64,000 bases of DNA from Myxacorys californica WJT36-NPBG1 (lineage in GTDB: Bacteria; Cyanobacteriota; Cyanobacteriia; Leptolyngbyales; Leptolyngbyaceae). The translations under genes were made by a program, and so were the position numbers. Each line of letters starts with the position of its first letter. The stretch's first letter is position 1. This document shows, one piece after another, positions 37,333 to 45,945 of the stretch. The stretch is from assembly GCA_019359315.1 (NCBI GenBank), contig JAHHHO010000002.1, positions 62,001-126,000 of the forward strand. Direction: 5' to 3'. The notes under the pieces are model-generated. The model searched no databases. It was not told the DNA's origin and saw nothing but the letters and a program-made list of their open reading frames with translations.

Positions 37333-38484
37333 ATGGATCGCCCGATTTATCTCGATTGTCATGCCACTACGCCCGCTGACGATCGCGTTCTAGCCGCGAT
37401 GTTGCCCTACTTCACAACATATTTTGGCAATGCCTCTAGTGTAGGTCACGCATACGGATGGGAAGCTGAAGCCGCGATCGCACAGGCACGAGAGATTTTA
37501 GCTGCTGCCATTGGTGCAACTCCAGAAGAAATTATCTTCACTAGCGGTGCAACGGAAGCAAATAATTTAGCAATCAAAGGGGTTGCAGAATCGTATTTCA
37601 GTCGAGGAAGACACATCATCACGCTGCAAACAGAACATAACGCTGTTCTTGATCCGTGTCGCTATTTAGCATCGCTTGGGTTTGAAATTACCTTTCTGCC
37701 AGTTCAAGCTGATGGGTTGATTGATTTAGATACGCTAGAAAAAGCTTTGCGAGACGACACCATTCTAGTTTCTGCCATGGCAGCGAATAACGAAATTGGA
37801 GTGTTGCAGCCGCTTGCAGAGATTGGAGCGTTGTGCCGCGATCGCAATGTTCTCTTTCACACAGATGCCGCGCAAGCGATCGGTAAAATTCCGCTCGACG
37901 TGGAAGCGATGAAGATCGATCTGATGTCGCTTACGGCTCACAAAGTTTATGGGTCGAAAGGGATTGGAGCGTTGTACGTGCGTCGCAGAAATCCACGTGT
38001 GCAGATCGCTCCCCAGTTCCACGGCGGCGGGCAAGAACGAGGACTACGAGCCGGAACGCTCTCTACTCCGCTCATTGTTGGATTGGGTAAAGCGGTTGAA
38101 ATTGCGCTGAAAGAGATGTCAGCAGAATCAGCGCGAATTCAAGGATTGCGCGATCGCATGTGGCAAACTCTTCAATCGGTAGAAGGCATTCATCTTAACG
38201 GTCATTCGACTCAACGATTGCCCGGCAATCTTAATGTGAGTGTTGAAGGTGTGGATGGGCAAGCATTGTTATTAGCATTGCAGCCAGTGATTGCAGTGTC
38301 ATCTGGTTCTGCATGTACGTCAGCAAAGATTGCACCATCCCACGTATTACAAGCACTGGGATTACCAGATGTGTTGGCGTATGCATCGCTGCGATTTGGA
38401 ATTGGCCGATTTAATACTGAAGAAGAGTGCGATCGCGCTGCCCACTGCGTCATTGATGTGGTTCAGTCTCTCCGCGATCGATAA
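37333..38484 (+). CDS. cysteine desulfurase, NifS/IscS type, 383 aa
   Basis: PLP enzyme taking sulfur from cysteine for Fe-S clusters and thio-cofactors. Lys 204 in TAHKVYGSKG binds PLP; the sulfur-carrying Cys 328 lies in SSGSACTSAK, the short loop of the NifS-like group. FTSGATEANN and HTDAAQAIG complete the PLP site. No scaffold (iscU, nifU) gene is next to it. It could be named iscS or nifS; the sequence does not decide. Confidence 0.93.
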   Translation: MDRPIYLDCHATTPADDRVLAAMLPYFTTYFGNASSVGHAYGWEAEAAIAQAREILAAAIGATPEEIIFTSGATEANNLAIKGVAESYFSRGRHIITLQTEHNAVLDPCRYLASLGFEITFLPVQADGLIDLDTLEKALRDDTILVSAMAANNEIGVLQPLAEIGALCRDRNVLFHTDAAQAIGKIPLDVEAMKIDLMSLTAHKVYGSKGIGALYVRRRNPRVQIAPQFHGGGQERGLRAGTLSTPLIVGLGKAVEIALKEMSAESARIQGLRDRMWQTLQSVEGIHLNGHSTQRLPGNLNVSVEGVDGQALLLALQPVIAVSSGSACTSAKIAPSHVLQALGLPDVLAYASLRFGIGRFNTEEECDRAAHCVIDVVQSLRDR

Positions 38485-38507
38485 TTACCGTCCATCTCAA
38501 CGCAGTA

Positions 38508-38720
38508 CTAAGCTGCGACCTCAACATAGGCGGATGAGGTCGTAGGTTGTGGAATTTCTAAACCCTCCAACTTCAAACCATCAAGGTGGAACGCCATCGC
38601 TTCATGCATATTCTGTTCGACTTCTTCACGGGTTGCCCCAGTCGAGACACACCCAAGGAGGTCAGGAGAATAAGCAGAATATCCAGTTTCTGTTTTCTCA
38701 ATGATGATAAGGTACTGCAT
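38508..38720 (-). CDS. hicB: HicB-like antitoxin, 70 aa
   Basis: HicB fold with YSAYSPDLLGCVSTGATREEVEQNMHEAM in outline, the standard partial RNase-H-like core, lacking a C-terminal DNA-binding domain. The ATG overlaps the TAA of the upstream hicA reading frame (TAATG), so coupling is expected. Its partner toxin gene carries a frameshift, leaving this antitoxin apparently orphaned. Confidence 0.9.
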   Translation of the reverse strand: MQYLIIIEKTETGYSAYSPDLLGCVSTGATREEVEQNMHEAMAFHLDGLKLEGLEIPQPTTSSAYVEVAA

Positions 38721-38906
38721 TATTTCAAACCCGCTTGCTTCAAGATGCTATCCAACGTTCCTGGAGCTAAATTATCACCTGGTTTTCCGGGTACAGTCAC
38801 TAGACCTGGCTTGTCTAGGATATTTGCATTGACGGTGACTACCTCGTGTCCGAGCCAAATACCAACCCTCTTGCTCAATCAGTTTGATGACGTCCCTCAC
38901 CTTCAT
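38720..38906 (-). pseudogene. hicA: hicA toxin gene with one-base frameshift
   Basis: From ATG (38904-38906 on the minus strand) the frame reads MKVRDVIKLIEQEGWYLART and RGSHRQCKYPRQ, a good HicA start with the catalytic-histidine motif GSH. It then goes out of frame near 38808-38812 and stops early. In the next frame the sequence continues PGLVTVPGKPGDNLAPGTL and DSILKQAGLK, exactly the HicA C-terminal half, ending at TAA overlapping the hicB start. One extra base explains the break. A sequencing error is possible. Confidence 0.85.
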
Positions 38907-39336
38907 CTCTTAAGCTTAGGGGAGGACAGAGACTTGTCAACGCAAGCCCTCGTAGGTCATGGTTTGTAGTGCGTCTGAGCAAATGCCTTTGTCGAGATTC
39001 AAATGCATGTATCAAGATCACGCGATCGCGAATCGAGTTTTGCGTTTCCCTAACTCGATTCGCTCAATTCCACATCGAGTTTGCACAAAATTTTCCTTGA
39101 TACAGCATCGCGTTATTGAGTTCGTGGCATCGCTTTCTTAGAAACAGCATCGCGTTATCGAGTTCACGCAAAAATTTTCTTGATACAGCATCGCGTTATC
39201 GAGTTTTGCGATCGCACTTCTCAATACAGCATCGCGTTATCGAGTTTGCAACATTGCTTCCTTGATACAGCATCCCGATACTCGATAACAAGCTTATGCA
39301 GAGCTTACAGAGCGATCGTTCCTTTATACGAAATTC
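38907..39336. other. 430-nt repeat-bearing intergenic region
   Basis: Between the hicAB remnant and the ABC exporter gene. Most of it is taken up by the 41-42-nt periodic array described separately. No ORF of note. Confidence 0.6.
39016..39287. repeat. regular 41-42-nt repeat array, about seven units
   Basis: Core ACAGCATCGCGTTATCGAGT (within a 24-nt conserved block) begins its block at 39099, 39141, 39182, 39223 and 39264, that is with steps of 42, 41, 41 and 41 nt. Between blocks lie 17-18 nt of variable sequence. Two degenerate upstream units keep only ATCGAGTT, at 39032 and 39074, still in register. The last unit is diverged. Spacers are too short for CRISPR and no cas gene is near. Confidence 0.88.
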
Positions 39337-41091
39337 CTATTCCGTCAACACCTCTTCTAATTTGTTTTGCTCCCACAGCGATCGATACAATCCTGGTTCT
39401 GCCAACAACTCGCTGTGAGTCCCGATTTGCACAATTCGACCTTGATCCATCACAAAAATTCGATCGGTCATTGCCGCCGCCGAAAGCTGATGCGAAATAA
39501 ACACAACCGTTTTTCGCATCGTTCCTTCTGACAAATTCTTAAGGATTTGCGTAGCGGTTTGATTGTCCACACTCGACAGGGCATCATCCAAAATCAAAAT
39601 CGGGCTGTCAACAAGTAAAGCTCTCGCTAATGCCGTTCGTTGGCGCTGCCCGCCCGAAAGCGTAATGCCACGCTCTCCCACAATCGTGTCATAGTGGTGC
39701 GGAAAGTTCAAAATCTCGCTGTGAATTTGAGCTGTCTTTGCCGCATATTCAACATCACTTTGATCCGCAAACGGTTGACCGTAGCGGATATTATTTTGAA
39801 TAGTGGTGCTAAACAGAAAACTTTCTTGAGGAACGTAAGCGATCGCGCCTCTCAAATCTTCTAATCGCAGTTGGGTAATGTCATAGCTATCCACAAACAG
39901 TTCACCCGGAGCAATATCCAACAATCGGGGTAATGCATTCGCCAACGTCGATTTTCCTGATCCAATTGGGCCGACGATCGCAATTGTTTCTCCAGGCAAA
40001 ATCGTAAAATTGAGATGATCTAACGCAGGTGTCTCCGCTTTCGGATATCGGAATGTTAAATCTTGGGCGGTCAGCTTTCCCTTCACTTGGTCGATCGCTA
40101 ACGGAATTGCATTCGGAGCATCCTGAATCTCAGGTTCAACACCCAAAATTGCCTCAATTCGGTCAATACTGACTTCGCCCCGTTGGTACGCTGTAATTGT
40201 AAATCCAAGCAACGCCGTCGGAAACGCTAGACGCTCCACAAAAATCAATAGCGCGATGAAACTTCCAACTGTAATTTCGCCCCGGGCGATCGCGCCCCCG
40301 CCAAACCACAGCAAAATCAACGCACTGCCGTAGCCCATCGCCGTCAAGATTGGAAACAACAAATTGCGAGTCAGCGCTAATCTGAGATTTGCCTTCAGCA
40401 GTCCGCGATTCACCTCTCCAAACGCTCGCCTTTCATTCTCCTCCTGAGCGTAAATCTTAATCAGCGCCATCCCGCTCATGTCTTCTTGAATCAATTCACT
40501 CAACCCTGAAAGCTCTTCTTGCACATTCAACTGCTGCGATCGCAGACGATGACTAAAAAGATTCACCAGAATCAACATGAACGGATACACTGAAAGCGCC
40601 AAAAGACTGAGCTTCGCATCAATCAAAAACATGGCAGGCAACGTCAGAGCATAGGCAAAAAAAGTATTTGCCAAACTCAAAACGGCAAAGCCAACCAACC
40701 GCCGAATATTTTCTACATCGCTCGTGGCGCGACTAATCAAGTCTCCCACCGCATTTGCTGCAAAATAAGCGGGTTCCTGCCTCAGCAAATGATTAAAAAT
40801 CTTTTGTTTAAGATCAAACTCAACCTGACGCCCAACCCCAAACAACAGCACGCGAGACGCCATGCGGACAAACCACATCACCGTCGCTAACACCAAAATC
40901 AGGACGACATAAGACAGAATTTGATCAAAGCGGAAGGTAATGCCCAACGTATCGATCGCGCTTTTGATCTGAAGCGGAATATAAATGCCGATCCCGTTAA
41001 CAATTAAAAGTGCAGCAATACCCGCGGTGGTTGACCGCCAATGGGGACGAAGGTAGTTCCCTAATTTTCTTAGTCGTGATGCTCGCGCCAT
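39337..41091 (-). CDS. ABC exporter (MsbA/lipid-type half transporter), 584 aa
   Basis: Fused membrane and ATPase domains. Six membrane helices lie in residues about 15-310; the ATPase domain has Walker A GPIGSGKST, signature LSGGQRQRTALARALL, Walker B ILILDDALSSVD and the H-loop FISHQLS. The layout is of homodimeric exporters such as MsbA or YheI-type multidrug pumps. Substrate not predictable; the neighbouring envelope genes leave lipid or polysaccharide export open. Confidence 0.92.
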   Translation of the reverse strand: MARASRLRKLGNYLRPHWRSTTAGIAALLIVNGIGIYIPLQIKSAIDTLGITFRFDQILSYVVLILVLATVMWFVRMASRVLLFGVGRQVEFDLKQKIFNHLLRQEPAYFAANAVGDLISRATSDVENIRRLVGFAVLSLANTFFAYALTLPAMFLIDAKLSLLALSVYPFMLILVNLFSHRLRSQQLNVQEELSGLSELIQEDMSGMALIKIYAQEENERRAFGEVNRGLLKANLRLALTRNLLFPILTAMGYGSALILLWFGGGAIARGEITVGSFIALLIFVERLAFPTALLGFTITAYQRGEVSIDRIEAILGVEPEIQDAPNAIPLAIDQVKGKLTAQDLTFRYPKAETPALDHLNFTILPGETIAIVGPIGSGKSTLANALPRLLDIAPGELFVDSYDITQLRLEDLRGAIAYVPQESFLFSTTIQNNIRYGQPFADQSDVEYAAKTAQIHSEILNFPHHYDTIVGERGITLSGGQRQRTALARALLVDSPILILDDALSSVDNQTATQILKNLSEGTMRKTVVFISHQLSAAAMTDRIFVMDQGRIVQIGTHSELLAEPGLYRSLWEQNKLEEVLTE

Positions 41092-41221
41092 AGTCAGCCG
41101 TCAGTCATGGATCGGAAACCCTCTCATCGTAACGCTAATCCTCAAAACACTAATCCTGAAAGCACGATCGCGACGAAAAGATGGGCTTCGTCGCGATCGC
41201 GCCTATTCTAGAGAATCTGAG

Positions 41222-41257
41222 TCTTATTCGAGAGACCTTTCTTATTCGAGAGACCTT
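41222..41257. repeat. 18-nt perfect tandem repeat at the 3' end of the DUF218 gene
   Basis: TCTTATTCGAGAGACCTT at 41222-41239 and 41240-41257. The inner copy touches the stop codon (41256-41258, minus strand) of the DUF218 gene, so the duplication sits immediately after the coding end. Confidence 0.85.
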
Positions 41258-42440
41258 AAAGTGCCCTCACTGGTCGAATCCATCCCCTCAAAAAGTAATA
41301 GATTGAAGTAAGGTACTCGTTAATGACTTTAGAACTCAATTCAAGGGCGTCCACACTCGGCAAAATATCCGATAGTTGGATGTTTCGTAAATCTCCTCCC
41401 TGAACTCGATTTCGGAGTGCCTCTCCACTAGGAACCGTGTAGAAGTCTGTCGGTCGAGGCAGCACAGAGAACGCTCCCTCCCGTTGATTAGCAAATTCTT
41501 GTCTAAACGTTAGCGCCGCACGCGGCATCTGCAATGCAGACGTAACCACTGTAATCTGTCCGTTGTAGTTAACGTTATTGCGCTGAAGCAGATTCCGCAC
41601 ATTCACCGCGCTGTCGTGAACCGTTGGGCTGTTCGGATCTTCTAAGATGTTGGCAACTCCCCGCCCTCGCAAAAACGTTGCTGCATCTCTCGCTTCAGAA
41701 ACACTTTCTCGGCTTTCGCCAGCTCTGACATTACGCCCCGGTCGAGATCCAGCACTAACGACCACACGGCCGCCTTGCTCCCGCGCCAATTCTGCGGCAT
41801 AGATCAACCGATTTCCGCGCTCGGTTAGCTGAATTGGCTGGTCAATGAGCAAATTATACGCACTTGCTGAGATGGGTGTAGGTGGCGGAATCAGCCCAGG
41901 ATTTGTATTTCTCGCACGCGTTGTGCCTGGGGCTGGTAGTCCGGGTCTAAGCTGCAATCGAGTCGTATCTTGCGCTAACACCACAATCACACGCTCCGCT
42001 CCGCCAAGTGCCGCCTCTGGAACCAACTGAATATCTTGAATCGCTTCTGCTTCTGCACGTTGCGCCAAAAAATACGACACCGCAGGCAAACTCAGGATCA
42101 GCAGAACCGGAACGGCGACCCGAAGCAAAATGACTCCGGTAGACGACAAAGCTTTGCCGCGAATCAAATCTGAAAGGGCAATGAGCAGTAAAATCAGCAG
42201 CAATCCCAGGGGCGTAAACGGAACCGAAATCACGCGCCAAATATCTCCAGCGACTCCTTGAGCCGGCGACCCTTGAAAAAACGTGTATACGGCAACTCCA
42301 AGTAATAGAAAAAGCACCAGTCCGCCGAGAAATACTCTGGGAAGCAACCGCAGCAAGACATACCAGGCAAAGATTCCAACTACCACCCACAATAGAACCT
42401 GGGTTAGCAGCACGAATACATCGGTTACTAATAAAACCAT
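41256..42440 (-). CDS. DUF218 (YdcF/SanA-like) membrane protein, 394 aa
   Basis: Three to four hydrophobic segments fill residues 1-130. The soluble DUF218 domain follows (about 150-350) with VIVVLAQD at its first strand, VVVSAGSRPG, the SEARDAATFL helix, TVHDSAVNVRNLL and TVVTSALQMPRA, the conserved order of the YdcF family. The first strand normally reads GxG after the leading residues; here it is AQDTTRL, so the site may be altered. Such proteins are linked to envelope integrity. A GTGTGAGGA stretch lies 29 nt upstream of the ATG. Confidence 0.8.
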   Translation of the reverse strand: MVLLVTDVFVLLTQVLLWVVVGIFAWYVLLRLLPRVFLGGLVLFLLLGVAVYTFFQGSPAQGVAGDIWRVISVPFTPLGLLLILLLIALSDLIRGKALSSTGVILLRVAVPVLLILSLPAVSYFLAQRAEAEAIQDIQLVPEAALGGAERVIVVLAQDTTRLQLRPGLPAPGTTRARNTNPGLIPPPTPISASAYNLLIDQPIQLTERGNRLIYAAELAREQGGRVVVSAGSRPGRNVRAGESRESVSEARDAATFLRGRGVANILEDPNSPTVHDSAVNVRNLLQRNNVNYNGQITVVTSALQMPRAALTFRQEFANQREGAFSVLPRPTDFYTVPSGEALRNRVQGGDLRNIQLSDILPSVDALELSSKVINEYLTSIYYFLRGWIRPVRAL

Positions 42441-43037
42441 GCTGTAATTCCTTGCGTTGCGGTAAACATCCTCACACCCCGTGCAAATTTAACCATCTAT
42501 AACCTACAGCCAGCAATCTACTTTGATTAAGACAACTAGAACAGACCCTAGTTTGACTTATCGGATAGAGGCGCAAATTAGCAACGTAAAGGGCTTTCAA
42601 GACTAGGATTGTACCGAAGATTGTTGATACATACGCTCTTTTTTTGCAATAAACGTCTATTTTTTCTGAAACTAGATTTCAGAACGCAAAATTTTAGGTA
42701 AATCCTTCCTTCCGTTGCATTTAAAATGACTGAGAATTCAGGCAGAATACAAAACTGTGATACTCAGCCGGAACATCATGTTCTGAACCGCGATTTGCCC
42801 AAAGCTCAACTTTAGAAGAAACCGTACATCAGGAGATAAATGGATGGAAGTTATTTTGGCAGGGATTGCGTTTTCAGTCATCTTCTTTCTATTGGGTCGC
42901 GATCTATTGCAAGGGGGAAAGAAGAAATAAGAGGTTGATAGACATTATTAAGTAAGAATTAATTAAGTGAGATTGATTCCTGACTGTCGTAGCCAAGAAT
43001 GAAAGGGAAATAGAAGTAGTGTTGGGGGAATAGCGAC
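42441..43037. other. 597-nt gap before galE, containing one small ORF
   Basis: Divergent promoter region. Apart from the 28-codon ORF at 42844-42930 nothing coding is visible; the part between 42600 and 42780 is AT-rich with promoter-like hexamers. Confidence 0.5.
42844..42930 (+). CDS. small single-pass membrane protein, 28 aa
   Basis: ATG preceded at 8 nt by AGGAG, then a hydrophobic helix (residues 2-18, EVILAGIAFSVIFFLLG) followed by a charged end with GRD and KKK and a TAA stop. This is the architecture of the tiny subunits of photosystem, cytochrome b6f and NDH complexes (PetL, PetN, Psb30 and similar), but the sequence is not one I can match. The good ribosome binding site and the clean hydrophobic segment make a real gene likely. 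It lies 107 nt upstream of galE in the same direction. Confidence 0.6.
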   Translation: MEVILAGIAFSVIFFLLGRDLLQGGKKK

Positions 43038-44036
43038 GTGCAATCAGAAAAATTGACCGTTTTAGTCACTGGAGGAGCCGGATACATTGGCTCTCATGCC
43101 GTATTAGCATTGCAGCAAGCTGGCTTTGAAGTTGTTGTGCTTGACAATTTGGTGTATGGACACCGCGACATTGTAGAGAATGTTTTGAAGGTTGAGCTAG
43201 TTGAAGGGGATACCAGCGATCGCGCTCTGCTCGACAGCTTATTTGCCTCGCGATCGTTCGCAGCCGTTATGCACTTTGCCGCCTACGCTTATGTTGGTGA
43301 GTCTGTCACTGCTCCTGATAAGTACTACCGTAACAATGTGATTGGAACGCTCACCCTCCTAGAAGCAATGGTGGCAGCGTCCATCAAAACCTTTGTGTTC
43401 TCCTCAACCTGCGCGACCTACGGCGTTCCCAATCAAGTTCCGATTCCAGAAGACCATCCCCAAAACCCGATCAATCCCTACGGCGCAACAAAACTGATGG
43501 TGGAGCGGATCTTGGCAGATTTTGATCCCGCTTATAGTTTCAAGTCCGTTAGCTTTCGGTATTTCAATGCCGCAGGTGCTGACCCAGAAGGCAGACTGGG
43601 AGAAGACCACAATCCAGAAACTCACCTGATTCCGTTGGTGTTGTTAACGGCACTGGGTCAGCAAGATGCAATCTCAATTTTTGGTACAGACTATCCAACA
43701 CCTGATGGCACTTGTATTCGAGACTACATCCATGTAACAGACTTAGCCCAAGCGCACGTCCTTGGTCTGAAGTACCTGCTTAATGGAGGCGATTCTCAAA
43801 CATTTAATCTAGGAAATGGCAACGGCTTTTCAGTCCGCGAAGTGATTGATACGGCGCGTCAAGTCACCGGGAAGCCTATTCCTGCTGTAGAGCGCGATCG
43901 TCGTCCTGGTGATCCTCCGGCTCTAGTTGGCAGTGCGGAAAAAGCTCAAACTGTTTTGGGATGGTCTCCTCAGTACGCCGATTTAACTCAGATTCTGACG
44001 CACGCTTGGCAGTGGCATCAGAAACGACATCAATAA
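43038..44036 (+). CDS. galE: UDP-glucose 4-epimerase, 332 aa
   Basis: Interconverts UDP-glucose and UDP-galactose for galactolipids and polysaccharides. NAD-binding TGGAGYIGSH at residues 11-20, active-site SST (122-124), and Tyr 148/Lys 152 in PYGATKLMVE of the short-chain dehydrogenase type. The C-terminal RRPGDPPALVGSAEKA is family-typical. The start is GTG. The transcript ends at a 34-nt palindrome. Confidence 0.95.
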   Translation: MQSEKLTVLVTGGAGYIGSHAVLALQQAGFEVVVLDNLVYGHRDIVENVLKVELVEGDTSDRALLDSLFASRSFAAVMHFAAYAYVGESVTAPDKYYRNNVIGTLTLLEAMVAASIKTFVFSSTCATYGVPNQVPIPEDHPQNPINPYGATKLMVERILADFDPAYSFKSVSFRYFNAAGADPEGRLGEDHNPETHLIPLVLLTALGQQDAISIFGTDYPTPDGTCIRDYIHVTDLAQAHVLGLKYLLNGGDSQTFNLGNGNGFSVREVIDTARQVTGKPIPAVERDRRPGDPPALVGSAEKAQTVLGWSPQYADLTQILTHAWQWHQKRHQ

Positions 44037-44055
44037 TGCAACGACATAATATAGC

Positions 44056-44089
44056 GCCATTTGATCTTGAGATCTCAAGATCAAATGGC
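44056..44089. terminator. 34-nt perfect palindrome between galE and a TPR gene
   Basis: Perfectly self-complementary from 44056 to 44089 (arms GCCATTTGATCTTGA, centre GATC). It begins 20 nt after the galE stop and covers the stop codon (44081-44083) of the convergent TPR gene. A T-rich stretch is short on both sides, so efficiency as a terminator is uncertain. Confidence 0.6.
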
Positions 44090-44917
44090 TTTGGGCTGAA
44101 TTTCTCTATGAACTAGCTCGCGAAAGCGTTGGTCGCTCCGCAAAGGTTGCAAGGCTGCGTCAGTGCTTGCGACACGGCGGTAGACCGAGGGAGAGATTTG
44201 AATTGCCCGCTTGACACTCTCTAATGCTTCTTCCAGCTTGTCTTGCCGCACAAAACAGCAGGCTCTTCCATACCATGTGCTAGGACTTCGCGAATTGATC
44301 TTGAGCGAGTTTTCAAAGCTGGTAGAGGCTTCGGAGCAGCGGTTTAGCCTCGTTAACATCACGCCTCGATATGTCCAAATATAGTCAGAATTTGGTTTAA
44401 TTGTGAGCGCCCGATCGATATTTGTCAGAGCAGCAACATAGTTGTGAAGGCAAGACAGCGCGATCGCACGGTTATACCAAGCTTTGTAACTGTCGGGTTT
44501 AAGTGAGAGTACCTGATCAAAGCTGACGATCGCGGCGGGGTAGCGTCCTAACCTTAACAGCGTCTTACCTTGATTTTGCCAGCCTCGATAATCGTCCGGA
44601 TCGAGCTTGAGCGATTGGTTGAAACTTGTGAGCGCGTCTTCATATTGACACAGCATCCCGAGCGAAATGCCGCGCCCCTGCCAAGCTAAACTGCTTCGGG
44701 GACAGAGGGCGATCACCCGCTCAAACGTGACGATCGCCTCCTCATACCGTCCTAGTTTTTCTAGCCCATAGCCGTGACACAGAAGCGCATCTGGATGATT
44801 GGGGTTGGCGTCTAGAGCCTGCTCGCACTTAGCATAGTGTCTGCCATAGCTACTGAGCAGCGATAGCGATCGCCCTGCACCTTTGTAGCGAGCTTGAATA
44901 TCATCCCAAGGAACCAT
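44081..44917 (-). CDS. TPR protein, 278 aa
   Basis: About seven tetratricopeptide repeats (AYxxxG..L.LGRYEEAI..F..AL.L.P pattern) make up residues 30-250, with no enzymatic domain and no signal peptide. It ends with a short segment (LQPLRSDQRFRELV) also found at the end of its neighbour. The gene lies 15 nt after the paralogous TPR gene, so the pair is an operon that arose by duplication and diverged. Probably a protein-protein scaffold; partner unknown. Confidence 0.88.
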   Translation of the reverse strand: MVPWDDIQARYKGAGRSLSLLSSYGRHYAKCEQALDANPNHPDALLCHGYGLEKLGRYEEAIVTFERVIALCPRSSLAWQGRGISLGMLCQYEDALTSFNQSLKLDPDDYRGWQNQGKTLLRLGRYPAAIVSFDQVLSLKPDSYKAWYNRAIALSCLHNYVAALTNIDRALTIKPNSDYIWTYRGVMLTRLNRCSEASTSFENSLKINSRSPSTWYGRACCFVRQDKLEEALESVKRAIQISPSVYRRVASTDAALQPLRSDQRFRELVHREIQPKAI

Positions 44918-44932
44918 AGTCGTAGGCAGCGC

Positions 44933-45784
44933 TTAGGTCTCTCGTGGCGCTCGGAAGGACAGGAGCGAGAGAAACCGCTGATCTCGCCGCAGAGGTTCAA
45001 AGTCACCATTATTCTGCGCGATTTCTTGATATTCTTCGGGGCTAAGTTCAATCGCTTTCTGCAAATGCTCGAAGGCAAGGTCTAGATCACCCTGCACGGC
45101 GTAGCAGCAGGCTTTGTTGTACCATACGGTCGCCGCCTCAGGTCTTAAAGCTAGGGAGCGGTCGTAACTTTCTAACGCCTCCTCAATGCGCCCTAAGTGG
45201 TAGAGCGCGTTGCCGCGATTCGTCCAAGATTCTTCAAAGTCGGGTTTGAATTCTAGGGCTTTGTCGTAACTAGCGACAACTTTCTCAAGCTGACCGAGTT
45301 TTCGGAGGGCAAGCCCCCGACTGTACCATGCCCAATAGTAATCGGGCTTAAACTCGATTGCTCGGTCGTAGCTATTTATCGCTTCTTCGTAGCGCTCTAA
45401 ATTTCGCAACGAAATGCCTCGGTTGTACCATGCCCAGTGGTAGCTGGCACGAAATCGAATCGCTTGGTCGTAGCTGGCAACTGCTTCTTCGTAACGGTTG
45501 AGTTCGTCTAATGCGTTGCCTCGGTTGTTCCATGCTTCAGGAAAGCCGGGCTGGTATTCCAAAGCTTGGTCATAGCTTGCGATCGCGTCTTGAAAACGAC
45601 CTAAATGGTAAAGCGAATTGCCTCGGTTGTACCAAGCATCCGGGTAATCGGGCTTTAGATTAAGGGCAGCTTCATAACTGAGAATTGCAGTTGTGTAAGC
45701 TTTCGTCTTATTGAGATACAGTCCTTTTTGAAAGAAAAAGGTTGTTTCCACGTCTTGAACTTGGCTCATCGCCTGATTTGTCAT
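44933..45784 (-). CDS. TPR protein, 283 aa
   Basis: Seven very regular repeats with the NRG variant (AWYNRGNSLYHLGRF, AWNNRGNALDELNRY and so on), spanning about residues 20-255, then the terminal module FEPLRRDQRFLSLL shared with the downstream gene. The N-terminal 20 residues include VETTFFFQKGLYLN. Upstream gene of the TPR pair. Confidence 0.9.
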   Translation of the reverse strand: MTNQAMSQVQDVETTFFFQKGLYLNKTKAYTTAILSYEAALNLKPDYPDAWYNRGNSLYHLGRFQDAIASYDQALEYQPGFPEAWNNRGNALDELNRYEEAVASYDQAIRFRASYHWAWYNRGISLRNLERYEEAINSYDRAIEFKPDYYWAWYSRGLALRKLGQLEKVVASYDKALEFKPDFEESWTNRGNALYHLGRIEEALESYDRSLALRPEAATVWYNKACCYAVQGDLDLAFEHLQKAIELSPEEYQEIAQNNGDFEPLRRDQRFLSLLSFRAPRET

Positions 45785-45945
45785 CGCCTAGAGTGTCCTT
45801 GTTAAGGTTCCCAGTATGATGCACCAGGCAACAGACGTTGATAGGAAACTTTATAAGATTACATAAAGAAAAACGCTAAAGCTCGTAAAGGTTGAAGCCT
45901 ACGTTTTAATCCCATTCAACTTTATTTAATGTTAGAGGACAGCCA

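Noticed and set aside
38586-38969. 127-codon plus-strand ORF
   Set aside because: Lies antisense to hicB and the frameshifted hicA; no features of its own.
39016-39287. CRISPR array
   Set aside because: Spacers are 17-18 nt, repeats are not flanked by a leader or cas genes, and spacer lengths are shorter than in any known type.
41947-42390. 147-codon minus-strand ORF in the DUF218 gene
   Set aside because: Alternative frame of the membrane-encoding part, with composition typical of a shadow.
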